A DNA stretch of 64,000 nucleotides, from positions 1-64,000 of the forward strand of contig JAFGFI010000320.1 in NCBI GenBank assembly GCA_016931185.1. The letters run 5' to 3'. This document shows, piece after piece, positions 51,995-61,557 of the stretch (within the stretch, counting starts at the first letter, position 1; every line of letters begins with the position of its first letter). Made by a program: the position numbers and the translations under genes. The notes beneath the pieces are model-generated. The model was given only the letters and a program-made list of their open reading frames with translations, had not been told where the DNA came from and ran no database searches. Source of the stretch: Anaerolineae bacterium. GTDB lineage: Bacteria > Chloroflexota > Anaerolineae > B4-G1 > SLSP01.

Positions 51995-54730
51995 TTACAC
52001 TAACTGGATCACAACGGTGCAATGCGCCGAGGCCGGTATGTGCAGGTTAAGCATTACCCACTCACCACCTACAGAAGAAATGGATTCTAACGGTTGCCCA
52101 TCAAATGTTACCGCATATTCGCCATCCATCAAACCCGCAATTTGGAGCGTCGTGTTATGCGCGTCCAGCGTGCGATTCTCCAACGTGAACTGGAACATCT
52201 TCAGGTCTTCATCCACAAAAATGGGAGTATGGGCCGTAAAGCCATCTCGTCCTAGAAGTATGTGCAACCGGCGCACGTCTCGGATAATGTGGAATCGCTG
52301 CCGCACACCATCCTGGGGAACAATGCCCGCTGCGGTCGGCAGACCACCGTAGACAGTGCGACCAAACAGGGGATCATCCACCACAACGGTTGCTGCCGTG
52401 CGCAGCGCGCCCGCATACCCCAGTTCAATCTCGCCATCGTAGAACCACGCGCCCCGGCCATTGTGTTTGCGGATCCACATCGGGCCATACTTTTCAGGCG
52501 TGATAGCCCAGCCAGATGCCCCGTCATTCTCACTACCGGGATACCAATAGCCGTAGTTACTCTCCGGCGTCCCGGTGTTCATCAATGCCCAGGAACTCAA
52601 AGTCGAGGCATACCCCAATCTCAGGTACAATGCAGGGTCTTGCGCATAGTACAGCGCATAGTCCACAATAGCCCACCCACCCAGTTGTGACATATAGCTC
52701 AGCGCATAGGCGGACGATTGGCCGCCACGATAATCACCGCCCAATAGATAATAGGCAGGCTCTACCCATCCCCGCAGCGCAATGTTGGCCTGCAATTGCT
52801 TCTCCATAAACGCCTCAAAATCCGCGCGTTTGACTTCCGGGTGGGAATACCACTTATCCTTATATTTATCGTACCACAAATTCTCATCCGGCTCCAGGTT
52901 ATGTTCCAGCCCGTATTTAGCGACAGCGTGCGAGGTTTCAAAAGCTGTGGTATCAAAGGGATATTCTGAATCGAAAGGATAGGGATCATCGTAGACAAAA
53001 TACTTCACCTTTTTCTCCCACTCCCCCCTCAACCAAACAGCCTGTTCATGCCAGCCCTCCGTCTCCAATGCAGTAATGAGGTCTATGATGAGCAACTCAT
53101 TATACAATCCCAACGTATAGGCCCAATAACCCTGCGCACCCTGTGGCAGGTCATCGCTGCCGCCCAACGTGAAGTGCGCGCGCGCCGTCCCAAAGGCACG
53201 CGCCAGATACCCCATTTTATCCAGATAATGCGTCATCCCCGGATATAGGCTGGCAATTTGGTACATGTGGAAGTAGAGCATAATGATGTGCGGGTAATCG
53301 TAGCCGCGCCAAATGTGTTCCAGTCCCCGACCTTGCGAACCAAAACTATGTTCATGATGGCGATTCTCATACCAATTGGGAACACCATAAATGAAATAGG
53401 GATACGGGTCTTCCGTATCGGTACGCTGGAGTTTACCCCACACAAAGTGTTCAAGGTAATATTCAACGGCAGCTATCTCCTCTTGCACTGGATAGTGTAC
53501 GTTCTTGGCAGCAATGAAGGGAGCTTTCGGCAAAGCCGTATCGTCACAAGCAAGGACATAGCCCCACCAACCATCGAAACCATCCGTATCATCTGGCCCG
53601 CGCAGGACAGCGTGGCGCATATCCCACACCGAAAAAAGTCCATCATACCACTTGTTAGCGTCACGATGTTGCTGTTTGTGAACAAGAAAACGTGTTCGTT
53701 TGGCAATCAGTGTCTCCAACGGCTCAGTGACAAAAAATTCCAAAGGCATCACCCAACCTTCACCATACTGCACTGTCAGCAGGTTCTCGCCGAGCCGGCC
53801 AAACACAACCTCATAAACGTGTGTATCCGATTGCAATTCACCAAGATAGGTGACCTGGGTCTGGGTAGGATATTCGGGTATGATAGTATGCTCACGCTGT
53901 TTCGTCCTCAGCGCGAAACGGGCCGGTAGTTCCACAGGCACAGTCATCCCTGGAATAACGTGAACATCGAAGCCACCTTCCTCATATAACACGTCACGCA
54001 CCCCAGCATAATCTTCAGCCCAGCGGAATTTGAACCCGTAGGTCAAATCTTCAGCCGGAGCCAACGTCACGTTGGTATGCGGTTGTCGCCAGGTACCGCG
54101 CGTTTCTCCGGCTCCGTTCACTGCTGAGTGAATATAAACCCAATACGGCGCGCACGCGATGCGGCTGCGATCTTGCATATCATACTCTTCATAATACTCC
54201 AACTTCGTGCCCGGCAACGGCGTCATTACCAGGTACGGTCCGACCCCGTTAGGTCGCTCCCAGAAGATAAATGCACCATGTCCACCCATGAAGCTGTGCC
54301 GGGCCACAACACGGGTGTAGTTCGCCAGGTTATCCTGGACGAACTGCCGGTTGAAGGGTAATGGCAGCGCGATGTCACCTAATTCCAGTGGACGGTCCCC
54401 GGAATTATGAAAACGCAACGTCCAGGTCAAACCATCATCCTGCAATGCAAATGTCACAGTCAACGTAAAATCACGAATACCCCGTGGCAATTGTCCAGTT
54501 CCAGCATAGTGAAACACCCATACCCCGTCATCATGTGTATCCACACTGCGTATATCACCGGAGGCGAAAGCCGTCACCGCGCGCCAATCCTCGTCAGCAT
54601 ACCGGTAACGGATCACGACATCACCCAGAGTCTCCCCCGGCCAAAGATAATCGGTATCAAAGACATCCCCACCCGCCTTGAGGCCGGTGAGACCGCCACG
54701 ATTCCAGGACAAAACGAAAGAATGGGACAT
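51995..54730 (-). CDS. DUF5695-type putative glycoside hydrolase
   Basis: 911 aa, no signal peptide. An N-terminal beta-sandwich (FVLSWNRGGLTGLKAGGDVF) is followed by a helical (alpha/alpha)6-like catalytic-type region (GFDGWWGYVLACDDTALPKA; EHIWRGYDYPHIIMLYFHMY) and a C-terminal beta domain. This matches the DUF5695 family, probably retaining-type glycan degradation; substrate unproven. Start at 54730 has AAGGAG upstream; the frame extends 22 codons further without support. Last gene of the LacI-linked operon. Confidence 0.75.
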   Translation of the reverse strand: MSHSFVLSWNRGGLTGLKAGGDVFDTDYLWPGETLGDVVIRYRYADEDWRAVTAFASGDIRSVDTHDDGVWVFHYAGTGQLPRGIRDFTLTVTFALQDDGLTWTLRFHNSGDRPLELGDIALPLPFNRQFVQDNLANYTRVVARHSFMGGHGAFIFWERPNGVGPYLVMTPLPGTKLEYYEEYDMQDRSRIACAPYWVYIHSAVNGAGETRGTWRQPHTNVTLAPAEDLTYGFKFRWAEDYAGVRDVLYEEGGFDVHVIPGMTVPVELPARFALRTKQREHTIIPEYPTQTQVTYLGELQSDTHVYEVVFGRLGENLLTVQYGEGWVMPLEFFVTEPLETLIAKRTRFLVHKQQHRDANKWYDGLFSVWDMRHAVLRGPDDTDGFDGWWGYVLACDDTALPKAPFIAAKNVHYPVQEEIAAVEYYLEHFVWGKLQRTDTEDPYPYFIYGVPNWYENRHHEHSFGSQGRGLEHIWRGYDYPHIIMLYFHMYQIASLYPGMTHYLDKMGYLARAFGTARAHFTLGGSDDLPQGAQGYWAYTLGLYNELLIIDLITALETEGWHEQAVWLRGEWEKKVKYFVYDDPYPFDSEYPFDTTAFETSHAVAKYGLEHNLEPDENLWYDKYKDKWYSHPEVKRADFEAFMEKQLQANIALRGWVEPAYYLLGGDYRGGQSSAYALSYMSQLGGWAIVDYALYYAQDPALYLRLGYASTLSSWALMNTGTPESNYGYWYPGSENDGASGWAITPEKYGPMWIRKHNGRGAWFYDGEIELGYAGALRTAATVVVDDPLFGRTVYGGLPTAAGIVPQDGVRQRFHIIRDVRRLHILLGRDGFTAHTPIFVDEDLKMFQFTLENRTLDAHNTTLQIAGLMDGEYAVTFDGQPLESISSVGGEWVMLNLHIPASAHCTVVIQLV

Positions 54731-54840
54731 AGCTGGCTGGCTCCTTATAAAAGAATTTTTCCCGGCGGACGCGTCTGCAGTCCGCCGGGAAATCAATTTA
54801 CCATCGTGAAATGGGTGATAGGTTAACCCAAGTCATAATC

Positions 54841-56643
54841 TCACTTCTGCCTGATCGGGAAATAAACAGTGTAGCGCTCATCCTGAATTTCATATAGCGG
54901 CACGAAGCGCAGACCCCGCGCCTGACCACGCACCCGGTAACCGTGAAGCCAGAACCACCATTCACGCTCATTGTCGGGAACCAGTAAGGTTTCGGGATGT
55001 TCCTTATCACCGTAAAGCAACCGTTCATCGTCGCACAGTCCGGCCAGCACAACGGGGCCATCCATAAAAGCAACTGTATCCGGTTCATCAGGCAGTGGAC
55101 TACTCCACAAGCCCTTGGGGAACTCAACACGCACCGTATCACCAGTCTGCCATGTACGTTGCAAAACTAAAAAGCTGGAGGGTTCAGCAGTCACGATTTG
55201 CAGTTCTCCGTTCACCCAAACACGCGCCTGTCCAACAACCCACCAGGGAACACGTATCTGCAAGGCAAACCTCACCGGTTGTTCACAGTGGAACTCAAGA
55301 ATATTCACTTGCCGGTCGGGACGAGAAGTTTCCCCGTCCGACTCTTGGGGAGCAGCAGTAGAAGACTCAAAGTCGAATGTTTGTGTTATCTTAACCGGAA
55401 CTTCATTCCATTGCCAGGTCAATTCAGTGGGGATATACTGACTCACAACCAGCCCATCATCATTTTCGTAGTACACGTGATTAACGTAATCTGTATGCGC
55501 CTGTACCAATGAGCCGTGACAACACCAGAAATCGTTCGTCGGCGTGCCCCATATTTTAACCGAACCGGCTTGCAGCGGTAAGAAGTATGCGATCATACCC
55601 GTCTCGCCATTCTGTTGCGCCAGGATGCCGTTGTAAAGGTTGCGCTCCCAATAATCAGCGTAACTCACATCACCCGTCCAGCGCAGCAGATAATCGGCCA
55701 GGCGCATCATATTGTAGACAACACAATGTTCCTGATTCTTGTCGCCGAGGCGGGCGGCAAACGCAAACGGCGGCGTCCAAACTTCACCGGTGGTCTGGCT
55801 CCCGGTGCAAAACACACCCCGGTCGGTGACGGCAGAACGCCAATAAGCTTCAGCAATGTCACGCCATCGCTGCTCCCCGGTGACCTCATAGGCACGCGCA
55901 GCCCCGTGCGCTTCGGGAATAGTAGTGTTTGCGTGGCGATTGGTCAGCGGGTCCTCACCGGCCAATAGCCGCTCGAAAAGGCGGGGACGATCATAACGAC
56001 GCATCAACTCCAAGTGTTTGGGAGACTCTGTTATACCATACAGGTCGGCCCACACTTCCAACATGCCACCGGTCTCTACATCTAAAATATCGTCGAGTTC
56101 CTCACGTGAAAATTGTCCCGTCCAGTCGTAAAACCAATCGGCCCACCGGCTCAACACATCAAGCGCCTGCTCATTTCCAGCGAGGACAGCCATCTCATAA
56201 AGGCCCATTAGGGGTTTGTGCAGTGTGTAATGTGGCGCCCACACACGCTTGCCACGCGCAATCCAATCCAGATATTTTTCCGGGATCGGGCCGGCCCACC
56301 CATCGCCATTCTCCTGCTGGCAGCGGGCCAATTCAGCAACAATGAAATCGGCTTTCGCCTTGACCTGGAAATCGCCGGTGTTGGCATAGATGCGGGCAGC
56401 GGCGGAAAGCCAGTGACCGAGGAAATGCCCACGCAACTGGCAAGTCGGGGCTTCCCACCCCCAGTGAATATCCTCAGGGCGATTGCGCGCACTCCATAAG
56501 CCAGCTTCAAGATAATAATTCTGAAGCAGATTTTGATTGCTGAGACTCATCACATAATTGTAATTCAACTCGGCCCGTTGCTGGAACAAGCCGGGCAACA
56601 ATTTGACAGTTCCAGGGGGAACCAGACGAAAGATGGTCTGCAT
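54841..56643 (-). CDS. GH127-family beta-L-arabinofuranosidase-like hydrolase
   Basis: 600 aa, GH127 (DUF1680): WEAPTCQLRGHFLGHWLSAA, WAPHYTLHKPLMGLYEMAVL, and the zinc-cysteine centre QEHCVVYNMMRL and DFWCCHGSLVQAH, where the second Cys pair contains the nucleophile in characterised members. It would release terminal arabinofuranose from imported oligosaccharides, as no signal peptide is present. AAGGAGAG lies before the ATG. Adjacent to DUF5695 and the ABC permeases. Confidence 0.88.
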   Translation of the reverse strand: MQTIFRLVPPGTVKLLPGLFQQRAELNYNYVMSLSNQNLLQNYYLEAGLWSARNRPEDIHWGWEAPTCQLRGHFLGHWLSAAARIYANTGDFQVKAKADFIVAELARCQQENGDGWAGPIPEKYLDWIARGKRVWAPHYTLHKPLMGLYEMAVLAGNEQALDVLSRWADWFYDWTGQFSREELDDILDVETGGMLEVWADLYGITESPKHLELMRRYDRPRLFERLLAGEDPLTNRHANTTIPEAHGAARAYEVTGEQRWRDIAEAYWRSAVTDRGVFCTGSQTTGEVWTPPFAFAARLGDKNQEHCVVYNMMRLADYLLRWTGDVSYADYWERNLYNGILAQQNGETGMIAYFLPLQAGSVKIWGTPTNDFWCCHGSLVQAHTDYVNHVYYENDDGLVVSQYIPTELTWQWNEVPVKITQTFDFESSTAAPQESDGETSRPDRQVNILEFHCEQPVRFALQIRVPWWVVGQARVWVNGELQIVTAEPSSFLVLQRTWQTGDTVRVEFPKGLWSSPLPDEPDTVAFMDGPVVLAGLCDDERLLYGDKEHPETLLVPDNEREWWFWLHGYRVRGQARGLRFVPLYEIQDERYTVYFPIRQK

Positions 56644-56694
56644 AATGAACTCTCCTTATAAAATGAAGATTAGAAATTGGGTAATTAACTTTTT

Positions 56695-57597
56695 TTATCC
56701 CTTTAACCCACTCACAGCAATACCCTGGATAAAATAACGCTGCGCTAGAAAGAAAATGACAATAATAGGTAAGATCATCATCGTAGACGCAGCCATAAGC
56801 AGGTCCCAGCGCGTGCGTCCCAGAAACGCATTTCGGAAGGTTGCTAATCCCAGGGCCACCGTATATTTATTGGGATCCTTGGACAAATACAACAATGGCC
56901 CCATATAATCGTTCCACGATCCCATAAAAGTAAAGACAGCCACAGTCGCCAGTGCGGGCTTTGCCAGGGGCAACATAATGCGCCAAAAGATACCCAACTC
57001 ACTACATCCATCTATACGCGCTGCGTCAACTAATTCTTCAGGCAAAGTGCGGAAAAACTGCCGCAAGAGAAAGATATTGAAGGCCCCGCCGCCAAAAAAT
57101 GCCGGTACGATGAGCGGGTAGAATGTATTCACCCAATGGATACGGCTGAAAATCACAAAAGTGGGGATCATCAAGACCACACCGGGCAACATCATGGTAG
57201 AGAGCACAACACCGAACCAGAAGTTTTTTCCAGGGAATTCAATACGCGCAAAACCATAAGCACACAATGAAGCGCTCCCCAGGATGCCAATTTCATTGAG
57301 AATGAGGATGATGAATGTATTCTTAAGATAAACACCAAATGGTTTCGTCGTCCAGGCTTCGACATAGTTAGAAAATTGTGGCGGGATGGGAATCCACTGA
57401 GGAGGATATCGAAAGACCGCTAATTGCGTTTTGAGTGAACTGGTGACCAACCATAGGAACGGTAAAATCATCGCGCAAGATCCAACCACCAGCAACAACC
57501 AAATAAATACGCGCCATATATGCTCACCGGTAACACGTGGCCTCGCTGTGGATCTGTTTTTCGAAACTCGGATAGTAGAAATTGCTTCACTTTGCAT
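56695..57597 (-). CDS. Carbohydrate ABC permease, MalG type
   Basis: 300 aa, six TM helices; EAA loop [20 protein letters not shown] followed by [13 protein letters not shown]. Forms the CUT1 importer with the next gene. The start at 57597 (MQSEAIST) is set by AGGAG upstream. It ends 52 bases before the GH127 gene. Confidence 0.9.
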   Translation of the reverse strand: MQSEAISTIRVSKNRSTARPRVTGEHIWRVFIWLLLVVGSCAMILPFLWLVTSSLKTQLAVFRYPPQWIPIPPQFSNYVEAWTTKPFGVYLKNTFIILILNEIGILGSASLCAYGFARIEFPGKNFWFGVVLSTMMLPGVVLMIPTFVIFSRIHWVNTFYPLIVPAFFGGGAFNIFLLRQFFRTLPEELVDAARIDGCSELGIFWRIMLPLAKPALATVAVFTFMGSWNDYMGPLLYLSKDPNKYTVALGLATFRNAFLGRTRWDLLMAASTMMILPIIVIFFLAQRYFIQGIAVSGLKG

Positions 57598-57615
57598 AGT
57601 CACACTCCTAAGCAC

Positions 57616-57691
57616 AGGAAATGAGAAATTGGAAACGAGAAACCGGTAACTGATTACTGATCTCTAATCTCCGATTACTGATTTCCACATT
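57616..57691. repeat. Imperfect array between the two permease genes
   Basis: Left GAAATTGGAAACGAGAAACC and right ATCTCTAATCTCCGATTACT are partly inverted; a similar arrangement lies at 60209-60302 and a short one at 56650-56690. Confidence 0.45.
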
Positions 57692-58609
57692 TCAGATGGC
57701 CTCATAATGTACCAGACGGCCTACATATTTGAAGACGAACAGTGTCAAACCAAGAATAATGAAGAAGAGAATCCACGCCAGCACTGCCGCATAGCCCATA
57801 TCAAAGTATTGGATACCAGTGCGATAGGTGTAGAGTACGTAAAATAAGGTTGCATTTTGTGGACCACCTGCGGTAATTAAAAAGCCAGCAGTAAATACCT
57901 GGAAAGAGCCGATAATGCCCATAATCAGATTGAAGAAGATTACCGGTGAAATAAGAGGCACAGTCACATTCCACAACTTGGCCCACCGTCCCGCGCCATC
58001 AATCTCGGCGGCCTCATACAGTGTCTCAGGGATGCCCTGCAATCCGGCCAAATAAATCACTACACCGCCGCCTAATCCCCACAAACTCATAATGATCAAA
58101 GCCGGCATGGCCCATTCGGGATCTTGAAGCCACATAATCTTAGGCAAGCCTACCGCGCGTAAGATAACATTCACCAGTCCAAACTCGGTGTTGAACACAA
58201 AGTTCCACAATACAGCATTTGCCACAGCCGGCACGATGCTCGGAATATAGAAAATAGTGCGAAAGATCGCAATCCCGCGCACTTTTGCGTTCAATAACAC
58301 CGCGATAAAAAAGCTCAACACCAGGCTCAGCGGTACCGAGATGAGCGTATACCTTGCCGTAACCATGAGTGAATGTAGGAATAGCTTATCTCGAAAAAGT
58401 TCCTTGAAATTCTCCAAGCCAATGAAAATCGGTTCCCGGATCATGTTCCAATCATAGAAGGTTAACCAGACAGCAACGCCGGCAGGTAACATAAACCATA
58501 CAAGGAATCCTAGGATGAAAGGTAAAATAAAAAGATAACCGGCGATCGTCCTTCTCCCCTGTGCTGTGCGCGGAGCAAACGATTTTAACCAAGAAGTATT
58601 TACACTCAC
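57692..58609 (-). CDS. Carbohydrate ABC permease, MalF type
   Basis: 305 aa, six TM helices; EAA loop [20 protein letters not shown] followed by [15 protein letters not shown] start at 58609 with a G-rich ribosome site. No ATPase for this importer lies in the window, as is common when a shared MsmK/UgpC-type ATPase is used. Confidence 0.9.
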   Translation of the reverse strand: MSVNTSWLKSFAPRTAQGRRTIAGYLFILPFILGFLVWFMLPAGVAVWLTFYDWNMIREPIFIGLENFKELFRDKLFLHSLMVTARYTLISVPLSLVLSFFIAVLLNAKVRGIAIFRTIFYIPSIVPAVANAVLWNFVFNTEFGLVNVILRAVGLPKIMWLQDPEWAMPALIIMSLWGLGGGVVIYLAGLQGIPETLYEAAEIDGAGRWAKLWNVTVPLISPVIFFNLIMGIIGSFQVFTAGFLITAGGPQNATLFYVLYTYRTGIQYFDMGYAAVLAWILFFIILGLTLFVFKYVGRLVHYEAI

Positions 58610-58676
58610 GTTTTATCCCCCCCTTATTTCTATGTCAAGTATTCCCTACAGTTATGCGACTAAGGCCACTGGGGAA

Positions 58677-58725
58677 AGAGACATTTTTCATGTTCGGGCT
58701 ACATCCGAACATGAAAAATGTCTTT
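58677..58725 (-). promoter_or_regulatory. 18-21-bp intercistronic hairpin after the binding-protein gene
   Basis: Arms 58680-58697 and 58705-58722 are perfect reverse complements with a 7-nt loop, extended by three further pairs (one G-U). It lies between the binding-protein stop and the first permease start, the same position as the hairpin at 35349-35393 in the nucleoside operon. Confidence 0.78.
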
Positions 58726-58764
58726 ATATCCTCATTTCTACACTGTACAGACTATGCAAACTAT

Positions 58765-60189
58765 TTAGGGACGCGCCCGCTCTTCTTCCATAACCCCGTT
58801 AGCCTCGGCCACAGCCGCGGGCAGAACATCCGCCGCTTGAGCATCACCAATCCAGATTTGGTCAAAAACCGGCGTGAGTGCGGTCTCATTAGCCTTGGCA
58901 TAACCTACCGGCATCGTGAGATAGTGACCGTACTTAGCCGTATACTCAGTGACAATCAGATTGTAGCCATCGGGATGTTCAGGTGGAACACACCAGTTGG
59001 CGATGGCCTCATCCGTCATCAACGCGGACTGACTCGGCAACCACAGACCATTTTGACAGTAACGTTCCTGGAACCACGGTGAGGATAAGAAACGAATCAA
59101 TTGCCATGCTTCGTCGGGGTATTTAGTATCCTTCACAATGGTGACCAGGTGTGCCTGCATATCGGTGGCCGGGCGTTTCATCTTAGGAAGAACGCCGGTC
59201 CCTAACCCGCCCTCAATCTCCCACAACCAGTTCAAGGCCCACGAACCGGTATTATACAACGCGACCTTCTTGGTCTCCAGGAATTCAGCTTCACCCATTC
59301 CCAGGGACTCAAAAGAGGCCGAACTTGGCGCTACGTGATGCACCAGGGTAAGATCGGCAATACGTTGGATGGCTTCCATAGCCTCTGGTGTATCAAGCAC
59401 AATCTTTTGTGACACTGGGTCCACCCAATCCACACCATTGGACTGTACAGCAGCATGGAGCGGGATCCACCATGTTGGCCAATAAACTCCCCAGCGTTCA
59501 ACACTATCGACGTCGAAACCAGCCTCATTCGGATGTTTCCCATTAACATCCACCGTCAATTGGCGCGCGATATTGAGAAATTCCTCCCACTCCCAGGCCT
59601 CATCCGGGTCATTGCTGGGGGGGGCGATGTTCAATTCCTCAAAGAGAGCCTTGTTGTAGTAGAAATGTGGCGCTACCCAACATGAACCAATGCCATACCA
59701 TTGTCCTTCAAATGAACAACGATCAGCTTCCTGGGGTTGGATCCAATAATCTGGCTTTGACATTTCAGGATCACTGGCGATGTAGGTATCAAGCGAAAGC
59801 AGCAGTTCATCCTTACAGAAGGTACGATAAACATCACTTTCAACTCGGGCACAATCGGGGGGAGTACCGGCAGCCACCAACGACAACAGTTGCTCCAACC
59901 TGGAGACGCCCTCGGCCTGTTCTACCTGAATCCATTCGATATTGGGATTTGCGTCTTCAAACTTGGCTTTTTCTTCTTCCCGCCAATCTGAACCACCGGG
60001 TTCTCCCAAAAATTCAAGGGCTACTCTCTCCGCGGGTGGAGCTGCCGCGGTAGGCTCTGAAGATGATACATCCGCAGCTTGTGGAGTGGTTTGTGTCCCC
60101 TTCGATCCGCAGGCAGAAAGGATAACCGACCCACCGGCTAATCCCGCCATCAACAAAAACTCGCGCCGACTCATATATTTGGTTTTCAT
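58765..60189 (-). CDS. Carbohydrate ABC substrate-binding lipoprotein
   Basis: 474 aa. The N-terminus MKTKYMSRREFLLMAGLAGG combines a twin-arginine-like SRREFLxMAG motif with lipobox LSAC (Cys27), then a family 1 solute-binding fold (ALEFLGEPGGSDWREEEKAK; GTPPDCARVESDVYRTF; WALNWLWEIEGGLGTGVLPK). It binds the oligosaccharide taken up by the two permeases. AUG preceded by TGGAGGAAG. Confidence 0.92.
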   Translation of the reverse strand: MKTKYMSRREFLLMAGLAGGSVILSACGSKGTQTTPQAADVSSSEPTAAAPPAERVALEFLGEPGGSDWREEEKAKFEDANPNIEWIQVEQAEGVSRLEQLLSLVAAGTPPDCARVESDVYRTFCKDELLLSLDTYIASDPEMSKPDYWIQPQEADRCSFEGQWYGIGSCWVAPHFYYNKALFEELNIAPPSNDPDEAWEWEEFLNIARQLTVDVNGKHPNEAGFDVDSVERWGVYWPTWWIPLHAAVQSNGVDWVDPVSQKIVLDTPEAMEAIQRIADLTLVHHVAPSSASFESLGMGEAEFLETKKVALYNTGSWALNWLWEIEGGLGTGVLPKMKRPATDMQAHLVTIVKDTKYPDEAWQLIRFLSSPWFQERYCQNGLWLPSQSALMTDEAIANWCVPPEHPDGYNLIVTEYTAKYGHYLTMPVGYAKANETALTPVFDQIWIGDAQAADVLPAAVAEANGVMEEERARP

Positions 60190-60208
60190 GATTCTTCCTC
60201 CATAAAGT

Positions 60209-60302
60209 TTAGTGAATAAAATTCGGAAACGGGTAATTTGAAACTAGAAACTGGTAATGGGGACTACAGACAGATTCCCAATTTCTGATTTCCGATTACA
60301 CT
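60209..60302. repeat. Array between the binding-protein and lacI genes
   Basis: Left GAAACGGGTAATTTGAAACT and right ATTTCTGATTTCCGATTACA are imperfect inverted copies; same class as 57616-57691. No clear promoter was found here. Confidence 0.45.
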
Positions 60303-60319
60303 TAAACAATATCCTGATG

Positions 60320-61420
60320 CTACAACTCGTGATCAGGGAGTGGCTCACGACAATCATCATGTAATAACCGTTGCTGACGCAGAATGCTGCTCTGCTCCGG
60401 CTCGAATTGCCATTCACCGGTAAGCGCACCACACGACTGGCGCACGACTAACTCCCCTTTTACCAACGTCGGTTCAATCACATCCACTTCTTGACTGATC
60501 AACCGCAGCAGGAATTCTGCCGAAATGCGGCCCATCTCTTCACAGGGCATTTTAACCGTTGTGATCGCCGGCCGCACAAACCCGGAGAAATCGCGATCAT
60601 CAAAACCGACTACAGCGATATCTTCTGGCACACGCAGTCCAGCATCCTGCACCGCATAAATCACTCCCAGTGCCATCAAATCATTAGCGGCAAAGATCGC
60701 CGTAGGCCGAGGCCTGCAAGTTAGCAATTGTTGTGTGACAACAAAGCCACTTTGTACTTGCCAATCCCCTCTGCCTACCAAAGTAAGATCAAAAGGTATA
60801 CCCCACGCGGCCAATTCTTCTTGATACCCTGCCAACCGGTTAACGGCTGCATCCCAATCTTCCGGGCCATTGATAAATGCTATTCGCCGGTGGCCCAAAC
60901 AAGCCAGGTGACGGACGGCCAGCCGCGCGCCATATAAATCATCCGGAACTACTGAATTACGATTCAGGGAATTAAAGAGACGATGTACAAAGATATGCGG
61001 TTTTTCTATCAACTTGGCGACTTCATCAGAAGAGCGCGTGTAAGACTCTACAAAAATAATGCCATCTACATGCCGTTGTGACAGATCGGCAATGGCTGCG
61101 CTTTCCACTTCCGGATCCCAATCCGAGTTAATAATGATACTGAAGTAATCATGTTGGCTCAAATAATCGTGTATTCCCCTGGTAATCGGGGGGATGAAGG
61201 GACTGAGGACATTTTCAACAATGAGTCCTATAGTAAAAGTCTGTTCCGTGCGTAACCCCCGCGCGATAAGATTCGGACGGTATCCTAATTCCTCGGCTAC
61301 TTCAAGCACTTTAAGGCGAGTTTTAGAAGCCACAGGATAATCGCTGTTATTAAGAACACGCGAAGCAGTTGCGTTGGAAACACCCGCGGCTCGCGCCACA
61401 TCGGCTAATGAAACAGGCAC
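60320..61420 (-). CDS. LacI-family transcriptional regulator
   Basis: 366 aa. N-terminal HTH SLADVARAAGVSNATASRVL with hinge ELGYRPNLIARGLRTEQT, then the periplasmic-binding-like effector domain (IGLIVENVLSPFIPPITRGI; AIFAANDLMALGVIYAVQDA; IAVVGFDDRDFSGFVRPAIT). GTG start at 61420 with GAGGGA upstream; the open frame further upstream covers its own promoter. It carries two palindromic operators upstream (autoregulation) and probably controls the glycan operon that follows. Confidence 0.92.
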   Translation of the reverse strand: MPVSLADVARAAGVSNATASRVLNNSDYPVASKTRLKVLEVAEELGYRPNLIARGLRTEQTFTIGLIVENVLSPFIPPITRGIHDYLSQHDYFSIIINSDWDPEVESAAIADLSQRHVDGIIFVESYTRSSDEVAKLIEKPHIFVHRLFNSLNRNSVVPDDLYGARLAVRHLACLGHRRIAFINGPEDWDAAVNRLAGYQEELAAWGIPFDLTLVGRGDWQVQSGFVVTQQLLTCRPRPTAIFAANDLMALGVIYAVQDAGLRVPEDIAVVGFDDRDFSGFVRPAITTVKMPCEEMGRISAEFLLRLISQEVDVIEPTLVKGELVVRQSCGALTGEWQFEPEQSSILRQQRLLHDDCREPLPDHEL

Positions 61421-61451
61421 TCTAGTTCCCTCTAAACAGAATACAAATAAC

Positions 61452-61465
61452 AGAAAACGTTTTCT
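61452..61465. promoter_or_regulatory. LacI-type operator 1
   Basis: Perfect palindrome AGAAAACGTTTTCT, just downstream of the predicted lacI start site. Its centre is 31 bp (three helical turns) from operator 2. Confidence 0.85.
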
Positions 61466-61474
61466 ACAGGACTG

Positions 61475-61503
61475 ATTATAATAGAAAACGTTTTCTTTGT
61501 CAA
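61475..61503 (-). promoter_or_regulatory. lacI promoter with operator 2 inside its spacer
   Basis: On the minus strand TTGACA (61498-61503), a 17-bp spacer and TATAAT (61475-61480), both hexamers perfect. The spacer contains the second AGAAAACGTTTTCT (61483-61496), so bound repressor would block RNA polymerase directly. Confidence 0.88.
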
Positions 61504-61557
61504 GTAGTAATTTCCATCTTGACAAATGCGGTATACTGGAAAGTGGAGTTTATTACT

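Noticed and set aside
53258..53929. 223-aa plus-strand ORF
   Set aside because: Lies wholly antisense inside the DUF5695 gene whose frame shows clear domain conservation; a shadow frame.
61519..61537. Promoter TTGACA...TATACT before the orphan response regulator
   Set aside because: The two boxes are only 7 bases apart, too close for sigma-70 recognition; no better pair was found.
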